NCBI GenBank assembly: GCA_900291925.1
Contig: UWYS01000007.1
Span: forward strand, 372,001 to 436,000
Direction: 5' to 3'
DNA: 64,000 bases
From: Thecaphora thlaspeos
Taxonomy: Eukaryota > Basidiomycota > Ustilaginomycetes > Urocystidales > Glomosporiaceae
Of the stretch, positions 55,099 through 64,000 are shown piece by piece. Both the position numbers and the translations under genes were made by a program. The notes under the pieces were generated by a model, which did not search any database, was not told the origin of the DNA, and saw only the letters and a program-made list of their open reading frames with translations. The first letter of the stretch is position 1; each line of letters starts with the position of its first letter.

Positions 55099-56955
55099 TC
55101 CAGCTCGCCATCGTGACATGACGTTCGCGGAGAGGGCTCTGTAAGGTCCTCGTCAACGAAGGGAGAGGCTCCTAGCGTCCTCGGAAAGGGTGCCGGATGA
55201 TCGGAACCCGATACAAGAGACCGGAAGTCGATACGGGCTCAGTCGAGACCGGTCAGCCCGTCGCAGCGACACCAGCAAATCGGCCCCGCGGTCGTGCTCG
55301 ACCTGTGCGCGCGCCCCGTCCCGTTGTCGTTGAAGCTCCTTTTGCACCGTCACGATGAGAAGGTAAAGGGGCGAAAGCGACGCTCGAATCACTCGCAAGA
55401 CACCCTTTACCCACCGGTTGTTCAGATCCTCGCCTGTCGACGATAGCGATGCATGGGCGGAATAGCATATACGAATGACTACCACCGACCAAGGGAGGAA
55501 TCCTCCAGCCAAGATGCCGCGGCGGGGGACTGGCAGAGACGTGTGCGCCAGCCTCGCAGGGAGGGCCAGGCCAGGCCGACGTTGGATCGACGCGCGTTGG
55601 TTGAGGCGAGCGGCGGGACTGTCACCGTGGCCTGGCTCTTCGCCTTTGCGCGGGTCCGTCCGTCGTCGTGGAGGCGGGCGAGACGGGCGCCTTGCCCGCC
55701 TGCCCGCCTGCCGCTCGCCCGTCTGTGCGGCTGGCCTGCGCTGGGATGGCGCTTTTCTGGCAGGTTGGCTGCATGCGAGCTCACGGCCCGTCTGGCGCGA
55801 CGCAGACCGCAGGCCACGCACGCCCCGACGACGAAAGGCCACGCATGGAAAACAGGCCAGCCTCCCGGCAGGCGTAGGCGTGTGCGCGTGCGTGCGCGTG
55901 CACGATGAGTGTCAAGCCAGCCAGGAAACGGCGAGGCGGGCGGCAGAGGCAGGCAGGCAGGCAGGCAGGCAGACCCCGCCCGGCGCCCAGCAGGGCGGCC
56001 ACGACGAGAGACGGAGACAGAGAGAGGGAGGCAGAGGGAGACGGAGCGTCTCAAAGCGTCGACCAACACCACGACATCCTCGATTCCCCCCTCTCCCAAC
56101 CCCCCTCAGTCCCCTCAGCTTCGCTCCCTGGACTGGCACTACTCGATCCTGGTCCTTCTTCTCCGACATCGTGCTACACGCCGAGCCCCTCGCTGTCCTC
56201 AGCGCCCAGCCTGCCCGCCTCGCTGTCACACTTTCGCCCCGCTTGACCGCCTGCCTCTCCTCGATCAAGGTCCACCGGCCTCGACCGCAGACCGCCTACC
56301 GCTGCCACCTCCTATCGTTCACCGCAGCGAAAGAAGAGACCGCGACCTCAGCGTCGACCACCCTCCCTGCTCCCAACTGCCGCCACCGCTCGCTCTTCGT
56401 CCAGCTGGCCGTGATCAGTCGCCGCCCGATCGAGAGTCCTCATCGGCGTGCTTTCCTCTTGCAGTCCGACCACCTCGCCGTCAGCCTGCCTTGACGTCGC
56501 ACTATCTTTGCCTCAGACAGCCAGCCACCACCATCAGACCGCCCTGAGCCACGAGTCGTCGCTCCCTTGTCCGCGCTCTCCGACGACGACAGCGCCGCTT
56601 CGTGACGTGTCATCGTGCAGCACGTCCCTCGGACTCGCCGATCGCTTGCCGAATACACGACTCTATCGCTCGCCCCGCAGTATCATCACTGGCTCTCTCG
56701 AACGGCTGTCCAATCCGCCGCGCTTCTGGGTTTCCACCGCCGGTCATTTCTACGCCTTGCCTCACCCTTCCGACCTGACAGCCTTGACTGCTCCAGCTGG
56801 GGCGGACAGTGCATCTGCACATCAGCTAGTGCGGACGAATCGACGCTTCGGACACTTGCTTCGAGTTCGACCACAGAGCTTCCTGTAGCGGCATCGACAC
56901 CAGCCACCTCCGCACACGAAGCCCAACAAGAGGCTTCAGAACGCAATAGCCGAAG
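55099..56955. other. 1.9 kb upstream of PP2A-B56 gene
   Basis: No gene is accepted; open frames are Arg/Pro/Ala-rich and overlap on both strands. There is an AGGC microsatellite at about 55947-55972. The last ~900 bases are pyrimidine-rich and probably a long leader of the B56 gene. Confidence 0.45.
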
Positions 56956-59891
56956 ATGAAGGGCCTCAAAAAGGCGATGGTGAGTAGGCGCACTTAGGGT
57001 CTGCCAGCAGCCATGCCCAGGCTGTTGCTCGGTGGAGGTCCTGCTGCAGGGGCCGGCTAGCCGCCATGAACGGACGCGCGTCGTCTGACCTCGACCCTAA
57101 ATCCTACCCTCCCCCATCGTCACCATGCAGAACCTGTCGCGGTCCAAGTCGAGCGACCCGAACGGTTCCAACAGATCCGGCTCGGCGGGCGGAACGGTGC
57201 CCCCCGGCCCGGCGTACCAGGGCTTGCTCAAGGGCAAGGAATTTGCCTCAAACAACTCTGCCGGCTCGGGCACCGCCGCGCCCTCGTCCAGAACAAGCAG
57301 CATCCCGTCTCAGTCGTCCGGGCAGGCCGGATATGCGGGCAACGCCTTCGCGAGCGGCGGACAAGGTACGCCGGAAAGAAGGAGCGCGCTGCCCGGTTTT
57401 AACCCAGCACTGGCTGACAAGACGTCGCCGGCACCCCCCGTGGTAGTCGTCTCGACAGAGATGCTGGCCGACCCGATCCCCCACTCGGTCGCCACCTCGT
57501 CCCAGCCCTCTTCGTCTGTCACTCCCTTCCACCACACCGGCTCGCCCGGCTCACCACCGCCGCCCGGCGGAGCCATGGCTTCGCTCAGCAACGCCGGCCT
57601 GGCCCCGTCCGAGCTGGCCATTCCCCCCAAAGCAGGCGTACTCAACAGGCTTCGACAGGGCACGACGAGCACCGGACCCAAGGACACCATCCCGATCACC
57701 TCCAAGACGCCCCCACGGAAGCAAAGGAGCAGCCGATTCCACGTCACCGAGAAGGTCGAGCTCGAGAAGCTGCCCAACTTCAACGGTGAGTCGCTGCGCC
57801 GGGCACTCTGCGCTGACGTCTCCCCGAGCCCGGCCGACGCTGACCATCTGCTGTTTGTTGCTCCTTCCACCGGCCGTCTGACGACCTGCAGAGGTCGTGC
57901 CGGCGGACCGGCCCGAGCTCTTTGTCCGGAAGCTGCGCCAATGCTCGGTCGTCTTTGACTTCAACGACGCCAGCCAGGAGCTCAAGGGCAAGCAGGTCAA
58001 GGCCCAGACGCTGCACGAGATGCTCGACTACATCACCAGCAGCCGGGGCGTGATCACCGACAACATCTACCCCGAGGTCGTCTCGATGGTGAGTAGCAGT
58101 GGCAGTGCGCTCGCAGGTGACGCGGGCCCGTTGCAACGGCGCCGAAGAGAGGACCGCCTGGCTGACCGGACCGACGCTTGGCTGCCCCCTTCCCTGCTCC
58201 GTCCCCTCCATCCAGTTCGGGTCAAATCTGTTCCGCTCGATCCCGCCGCAGGTCAACCCGACGGGCGATGCGTTTGACCCGGAGGAGGACGAGCCCGTGC
58301 TCGAGCTGGCGTGGCCGCACCTCCAGATCGTCTATGAGTTCTTCCTCCGCTTTGTCGAGAGCCCCGACTTCAACACCAACCTCGCCAAAAAGTACATCGA
58401 TCACCACTTCGTCCTCCAGCTGCTCGAGCTCTTCGACAGCGAGGATCCGCGCGAGCGCGACTTCCTCAAGACGACGCTTCACCGCATCTACGGCAAGTTC
58501 CTCAACCTCCGGGCCTTTATCCGCCGCTCGATCAACAACGTCTTCTTCCAGTTCATCTACGAGACGGAACGACACAACGGCATCGCCGAGCTGCTCGAGA
58601 TCCTCGGCTCCATCATCAACGGCTTCGCGCTGCCGCTCAAGGAGGAGCACAAGACCTTCCTCACCCGCGTCCTGATACCCCTCCACAAGGTCAAGAGCCT
58701 GGCGCTATACCACCCGCAGCTGGCCTACTGCGTCGTCCAGTTTCTCGAAAAGGACAGCTCGCTCACCGAAGAGGTGCTGCTCGGGCTGCTCCGCTACTGG
58801 CCCAAGGTCAACTCGCCCAAGGAGGTCATGTTCCTCAACGAGGTCGAGGAGATCCTCGATGTCATTGAGCCGGCCGAGTTTGTCAAGATCGAGGTACCCC
58901 TCTTCCAGCAGCTGCAACGCTGCATCAACAGCCAGCACTTCCAGGTCGCTGAGCGCGCCCTCTACTTTTGGAACAACGAGTACATCGTCAACCTGATCGG
59001 CGACAACGTCCAGGTGATCCTGCCCATCGTCTTTTCGGCGCTCTATCAGAACTCGAAGAGCCACTGGAACAGGTGAGCATGCGCTGCGATAATGCGGCAG
59101 GTCCGAGCGGTGCGGCGGTAGCAGCCCCACGCGCGGCGTCATACTGACGAGCTCCCGTTCTTCCCTCTCGACTCTCGGTCGCCCGCGCCGCTGCAGGACG
59201 ATCCACGGCCTCGTCTACAACGCGCTCAAGCTCTTTATGGAGATCAACCCGTCGCTCTTCGACATGTGCACGAACGACTTCAAGCAGCAAAGACAGATGT
59301 GAGTGCGGTCACGGTCGCGGTCGCGGTCCTCGCAATTGCCCGGCTTGGCTCGGGCGCGTACGCTGACACGTCCCTGCTGCGTCGCAACGATACAGGGAGA
59401 GACAAAAGCTCAAGGATCGCGACGAGGCCTGGAGGAGGCTGCGCGAGTCGGCGATCGAGAACAGCAAGGCGATCGGTGCGCCGATCCCAAAGACGTTGCA
59501 GGAGGACGAGGCGGCGCCCGCCGGATCGTCGACATTATCAGACACCGACTCGATCGACTCGGCCGGCGACCTCGCTGGCGGGGCGGGCAGCCTTTTCGAG
59601 GGCGTCGGCCATCGAAGCAATGGCGAGGTCTCGACGACGGACTTCGAGGACGCCGAGCAAGGGCTCGACCACCCCGACGGCGTGCCAACCACGCCGCGGC
59701 ACAACGGCGAGGACGGCCTCGACGACATGCGACAGTTCCCCGAGACATCACGACAACAGGTCAGCAAGCAGGAGAGCCCGCACGTGCGCCGGAAGAGCGT
59801 CATCCCCATGGACCCCACGGTGCTCGCCGAGCTGGCCGGCCACAAGAGCCTCGACGGCAGCGTGGGCAACAAGGCGGCGACCGACGCCTGA
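56956..59891 (+). CDS. RTS1: PP2A B56/B' regulatory subunit (Rts1)
   Basis: B56-family targeting subunit of protein phosphatase 2A, acting in cell-cycle and stress signalling and at centromeres. Six exons (56956-56979, 57131-57785, 57892-58088, 58216-59072, 59197-59298, 59396-59891) total 2331 nt, or 776 residues, close to yeast Rts1 (757). The first exon encodes only MKGLKKAM, which joins [17 protein letters not shown] as in Rts1. The N-terminal ~220 residues are Ser/Pro-rich and disordered. The HEAT-like core begins at [22 protein letters not shown] and includes [84 protein letters not shown] and [16 protein letters not shown]. The C-terminal ~150 residues are acidic and polar and end in a TGA stop. 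Confidence 0.97.
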
Positions 59892-61050
59892 GCCGCCGGC
59901 GCTGGAGCGGATCGCCGCGCCGGACGGTCCTCTGGCCCCTGCCTTGGTCGTTCGCTGTCTTTGTCGAGGCGCTGTCGCACTTGGCGAGGGGACCGACGAT
60001 AATGCCTGTCGGGGCGCACGCAAAAGGACCTCTCTCCCCATCGAGGGCCGTCCTGCGGTGACAGCGGCGAGGGAACGCGGAAGAAACGAGGGGTGCAACG
60101 GAAGCGGCGGACCCGGCCGCGACTCGGCGCGCTTCCTTCGTGCTGACCCAGGTCGACGCGCTGTCCGACCAGAACGACGCTGCGCCTTTGTCTTCACGAC
60201 CGCCTCCGCCCACTTGCTAGCGCCAGCGCACACGCTCGCCGTCGATCCCCGCCACCTTTTTTCCCCTCCCCCTTGTTCCCCTCCCTGTGCCTATACAGGC
60301 AGGGGCCAGCGACCACCACTGCTACGCCCTCAACCCCTTCTGTAAGCGGACCAAATGCGTCCGACTTCTCGTTGCGTCCTTTTTCCCTTCTCAGACGGCG
60401 CGTGCACGCCCTGACCTCCTGCCCCACCCGAACCCACGAGTCGTCCCTCCTACCCAAGACCACCTTCCCTCCAGTCCTTTCCTCTTTCACTTCTAGACCT
60501 CTTCCTCTCCTTTGTGACCAGGCATTGTCAATTATCGAGCCCGCTGTTTCCCGTGCGTCTCTCGAGGCTCGACGATGTCCACAGTGACTTGCCCCTCCGT
60601 CGCGCACCCGACCTCTGCGTTCGCCGTGTCGTCGGCCTGTCTCCGGTTTGTCGCCGATCCGGCCTCAGTATGATACCGCGACCCTCGACCGGCGTCTGTG
60701 CATCCGTCGGCGTAGCGGCCTCGGCCCGGGCCCCTCTCGGCGCGACAACGGTGGGGGCGTCGCTGCTTTGGCGCCACCTCATCTCGGGGCTGAAGGTGGG
60801 GGGAGAACGACGACGGCGCGCCGTGGCGACGGGCCGAGGTGGGGGTCGTCTTCCCTGCCTTGCGTATATATACTCACGTCCTCACACCGTTCATCCTTTC
60901 CTCCTCGCACTCTCCACCAGAGTTCACACGCTCCGGCCTCCACCGTCCATCGCACATTGTCTACCTTTTACCTTCCACCGTCCACCTTTTACCGTCCACC
61001 GTCCCTGCATCCGACCTACGTCCAGCACCTCGCACTACACCGACCCCAAC
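59892..61050. other. Intergenic, B56 / small secreted protein
   Basis: No gene is seen. The distal half contains the TATA box of the secreted protein gene and a direct-repeat, pyrimidine-rich leader with recurring CCACCGTCCA units near 60945-61010. Confidence 0.5.
60865..60872 (+). promoter_or_regulatory. TATA box of the small secreted protein gene
   Basis: TATATATA lies about 180 bases before the ATG at 61051, followed by a CT-rich leader. Its position and perfect consensus make it a credible core promoter. Confidence 0.6.
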
Positions 61051-61635
61051 ATGGTCTCGCGCGCTGCGCCGTTCGTCCGCCTCTACATCTTCTACCTCTT
61101 CTCCCTCCTCATCAACCTGCCGGCGGGAGAAGCCGGAAAGGGTAGACGTGTGGGGGAAGGATGCTGTGAGTGCCCTTGCTCTCGTTCGCTCGCCCGTCGT
61201 TACCGTTGGGCTTCATCGAGGCTTGCGCGCTGACCAGAGCTCATCTTGGACGTCGTCGCCAACGACCAACGCACCAACAGCTCGCGACCACGGCTGCTAC
61301 TACCTCACCGCAGGCGGCCCGCGCGGGTACAACTCCAAGGTGACGTGTGCCTTGCCTCAAGACAAGTGGGACACATGCCGTAAAAACAATCATGAGCTCA
61401 GAGGGTAAGTTCCTCGTCCTCGTCCGCCCACGCCCTCTCGTCCCCTCGCGCTCCGAACAGATGCTGACAACGGGGCTGTCCTATGGACGATGACAGGACT
61501 TGCAAGCACGACGGCTCCCTAGAGTTCGAAGAGTTGGGATGCGAATGGGGCGTCAAGGAGGCGCCAGATGACACCCGCTCCGACGACCCGGGACATAGAC
61601 TGGTCGATCTACTCGGCTACTACAAGCTCAAGTAG
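61051..61635 (+). CDS. Small cysteine-containing secreted protein
   Basis: Three exons (61051-61165, 61281-61404, 61497-61635) total 378 nt, or 125 residues. The N-terminus MVSRAAPFVRLYIFYLFSLLINLPAGEAG is a signal peptide. GKGRRVG just after it could be a Kex2-type processing site. The mature part has six cysteines, in segments GEGC, DHGCYYL, VTCALP, DTCRK, GTCKH and GCEWG, suggesting three disulfides. No known family is recognised. Size, secretion signal and cysteine content are those of fungal effector-like or surface-active small proteins. The joint at intron 1 (GC/SRDHGC) has an alternative acceptor upstream, so a few residues there are uncertain. It has its own TATA box, unlike most genes in the window. 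Confidence 0.7.
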
Positions 61636-62371
61636 AGTCGCGAGCAGACGACGTACTTGTCGGGCAGGCTCTCCTGGAAGAGCTACCCCGGCCAGATCCC
61701 ATATCTCTGGGTCTCTGGCCGCGCACAAGTCCTGGCACTCGGCCCTGATGAGCGAGCGCCAACATACGTAGACTACTCCTGTCCGAATCCCCCGCGTAAC
61801 AATCGACCTCGGATTCGGCCTTATCAACTAAATGGCCCCTGTCAGATTGTCTATGTTGCTTCCTTAACCTTTTCTCCACGCGTCAGTGCCGTTGTCCCTC
61901 GCAATCCGGTAGGTGGTGGTAGTGATGGTTGTCAATTGTTTGTTGGACACAGTCTCATGTAAAGATGGAAGGGTTGACAGGTCATTGAGGAAGCAAGGTA
62001 TGGACTGGTGTCGAGCAAATAAATAGACTCCACCTCACACCTGCTTTTTGTTTCGGGACGGGGTCCTTTTGGCGCGGTGGCAGACTTTTATTTTTTATTT
62101 TTTTATTTTTTATCCTTGTGCCACTTTACCGTCGTCACACATCTTGAAAGGTTACCGCACAAAGAGCAAATAAGACAACACACACAACGAGCAGATAGGT
62201 TTGCGACTTCATTTACCGAACACCGACAGTGAACGCGAGGGGCAGCCGGCAGCCTGTGCTCAAGCCGCAGCCGGAAAAACGCGCAACGCACTCCAGCTTG
62301 ACCGCGAGCGACACCTAGGCAACGCAAACGAACGGTAACGAAGCGATACGGCCGTCCGGACGATGGCGAGA
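61636..62371. other. Convergent 3' intergenic region
   Basis: It lies between the secreted-protein stop and the P0 stop. An A/T-rich run at about 62085-62112 (TTTTATTTTTTATTTT type) is a likely 3'-end or polyadenylation-related element. No coding signal is seen. Confidence 0.5.
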
Positions 62372-63917
62372 TCAGTCAAATAGCCCAAATCCCATGTCGT
62401 CTTCCTGTGGAACGGGCATCAGATGGTGTGAGGGGAGGTTGAGATGAGTCAGTGAGAGGTTCGAGAGGTTTGGGAGGTTCGAGAGTTTCGGAGAGCTTCG
62501 AGCATGATGGCGCCGGGACACAGTCGGTGCCGGGGAGCGGTGGAATGCCAAGGGGGGGGGGGGGGGGGGGGGTGCTTGGTCGGAGTTCCGAACCTCGCTG
62601 TTCCCTTGACCGCTACAGCGACACGACCGGACGAAGTCGAAGGCGGATACTCACGGACTCCTCGGCCTCCTCGGCCTTCTCCTCGGCGACGGGGGCGGCG
62701 GCGGCGTCACCACCGGCAGCGGCAGCGGCAGGGGCAGCGGCGGCGGCGAAAGCCTCGGGGTTGGCGAGGTACTCCTTGGCCTGTTGCGCCGTGGCAAAGT
62801 TGGAAGAAAAGGGTGTGAAAGGGCGATCAGCTTCGGCGTCCTGTCTGTCGTCACGGAGCGGTGGTCGCGCGCCGGTCCCTCTATCCCCGTATCCTCCACC
62901 CGACCGAGCGGAGGGCCATCATCAAGAAGCAATATTGTGCCCAGAAGGTTGTCAAGGTCCTTGGCCTGTCGGCCCGTCCGAATTTTCTGTGTGTGTGCAG
63001 TCATCTGGCTGCCTCCGTCGTCCCTCCCCGGCCTCACCGGGGTTCAGTCCTCTCTTCTCCCGTCGAAGCGTGCCGTTCATCCGCCATCGTCTACGTGTGT
63101 CGGCGTCGTCAAGATCCAGCGCGATGCTCACTTTCTTGGAGCCCTCGAACTCGAAGTCGGTGGCGAGCGAGACGGCGATGAGGTTCTTGTAGCCGTTGAC
63201 GAGCGAGTGCATGACCGAGGCGATGGTGGGGTAGTTGAGGGCGAGCGAGATGCAAGCGACCTGCTTGATGCCGAGGACGAATCGGTCGACGAGGGTGTCC
63301 TCGCTGACGTCGAGGACGTCGGACTCGAAGCACTGGCCCTGGTCGTAGATCTGGACGACCGTCATACCGTAGGTGAAGGGTGAGATGTTGAGCATGTTGA
63401 GCAGGGTGGCCTCGGAGGTGCCGACGCGCGAGCCGGCGTTGACGACCTTGACGTCACCGACGATCTCGATGGTACCACGGGCGATCTTGGTCGGGACACC
63501 GAGGGCCTGGAAGAACGAGGTCTTTCCGGGCTCCATGCCGGTGTTGCCGGCCTTGACGTAGATGTCCTCGGGGGCGTAGGCACCGGCACGGGCGGGGGCG
63601 GCGACACGGTTGTCGAGGATCATGCTGCGGACGTCCTTGAGGTCGCCCGAGGTGAAGACGAAGCCGATGTTGCCCTTGACGTGGGGCATGAGCTTCTCAA
63701 ACTCGGGCCTCTCGGCGAGGACGAGGCGGAGGGCGCGGCGAACCATGGTGTTCTTGCCCATGAGGACGACACCCTTGCCGCGGAGCGACTGACGGATCTG
63801 GTGCATCTGCTGCGAGGCGACATTGTCGACGTTGACGATGAAAATCGATGGGTACTTGTCGAGGAGCTCGTTGAGGCGGGTGAACCAGGCCTCCTTAGTG
63901 GCGCGCGAGATACCCAT
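62372..63917 (-). CDS. RPP0: Ribosomal stalk protein P0 (uL10)
   Basis: Large-subunit protein that anchors the P1/P2 stalk and recruits translation GTPases. Three exons (63917-63132, 62780-62655, 62404-62372) total 945 nt, or 314 residues, the family norm. The N-terminus is KEAWFTRLNELLDKYPSIFIVNVDNV; then the rRNA-binding region includes SLRGKGVVLMGKNTMVRRAL. Domain II includes GMEPGKTSFFQALGVPTKI and AGSRVGTSEATLLNMLNISPF. The tail is an Ala-rich hinge and the universal stalk end EDDMGFGLFD, encoded by its own 33-base last exon. Intron 2 carries a 21-base homopolymer (G on the plus strand). ATG 63917 matches MGISRATKEAW of the family. Confidence 0.98.
62552..62572. repeat. 21-base poly-G (poly-C on the gene strand) tract
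   Basis: Uninterrupted run of 21 G on the plus strand inside P0 intron 2; on the transcribed sense it is poly-C. Length may vary between isolates and reads. Confidence 0.95.
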
Positions 63918-64000
63918 TTTGGCGGTTGTTAGTCGGGGGTTTGGTGGTGGTGGTGTTGGTTGGAGAGCGAAGAAGGGAAGAGTTCGGCCTACCTATCACC
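63918..64000. other. P0 upstream flank
   Basis: The last 83 bases are leader or promoter of the P0 gene. The bases CCTACCTATCACC at the window edge could hold a leader intron donor in reverse orientation (GTAGG), but this is not established. Confidence 0.3.

Noticed and set aside
55475..56494. 339-residue plus-strand frame upstream of the B56 gene
   Set aside because: Dominated by Arg, Pro and Ala over a pyrimidine-rich leader and an AGGC microsatellite, with no motif.
1..64000. tRNA genes, rRNA, CRISPR arrays and bacterial operon signals
   Set aside because: None was found by eye. B-box-like GGTTCGA strings near 62460 lack any cloverleaf, and the window is eukaryotic, so CRISPR and Shine-Dalgarno features are not expected.

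Overview
The window reads as nuclear DNA of a fungus, most likely a basidiomycete of the Ustilaginomycotina type. It is GC-rich and compact, has few and short GT-AG introns, and codes on both strands. Housekeeping genes are typically eukaryotic: RNA polymerase I largest subunit, Snu114, PP2A-B56, ribosomal P0, Erv14 and Gos1. Large genes are almost intronless (RPA190 has 3 exons, Snu114 has 2). The subphylum is an inference from gene style and protein resemblance; the fungal nature is much firmer.

Layout. 1.4-11 kb: Gos1 SNARE (-), an SUT/GPH-type sugar transporter (-), Snu114 (+) and mitochondrial monothiol glutaredoxin Grx5 (-). 11.8-13.6 kb: a Gcn4-type bZIP factor (-) with an unusual leader. 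16-21 kb: a secreted alpha/beta-hydrolase-like protein (-) and a secreted two-domain fasciclin protein (-), followed by 3.7 kb without recognisable genes that contains a perfect 33-bp inverted repeat. 24.8-29 kb: a GT32 (Och1-like) glycosyltransferase (+) converging on a Dur3-type urea/polyamine symporter (-). 31-37 kb: a flavin monooxygenase-like reading frame broken by one TAG (+), an unrecognised 626-residue protein (-) and a TenA-domain protein (+). 37.5-48 kb: RPA190 (-), Tsr4/PDCD2 (-) and the divergent Erv14 cornichon gene (+). 48.7-55 kb: a divergent pair made of a decayed biotin-dependent urea-carboxylase/5-oxoprolinase-like gene (-) and a nine-exon LamB/YcsF (PxpA-like) gene (+). 57-64 kb: PP2A B56 (+), a small cysteine-containing secreted protein (+) and ribosomal stalk protein P0 (-).

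Functional themes. Ribosome production and translation are represented by Pol I, Tsr4 and P0. The ER-Golgi route is represented by Gos1, Erv14 and GT32. Nitrogen use is represented by the Dur3-like symporter, the Gcn4-type regulator and the LamB/carboxylase pair. The least ordinary parts are the LamB/carboxylase pair, which looks like a biotin-dependent 5-oxoprolinase or urea-carboxylase-type module being lost; the bZIP leader, whose protein-like composition passes through three reading frames; and the isolated TAG-ATG lesion in the flavoprotein gene. Exon joints were worked out by eye from GT/AG sites and reading-frame continuity. Where exon lengths are given, they sum to a multiple of three.
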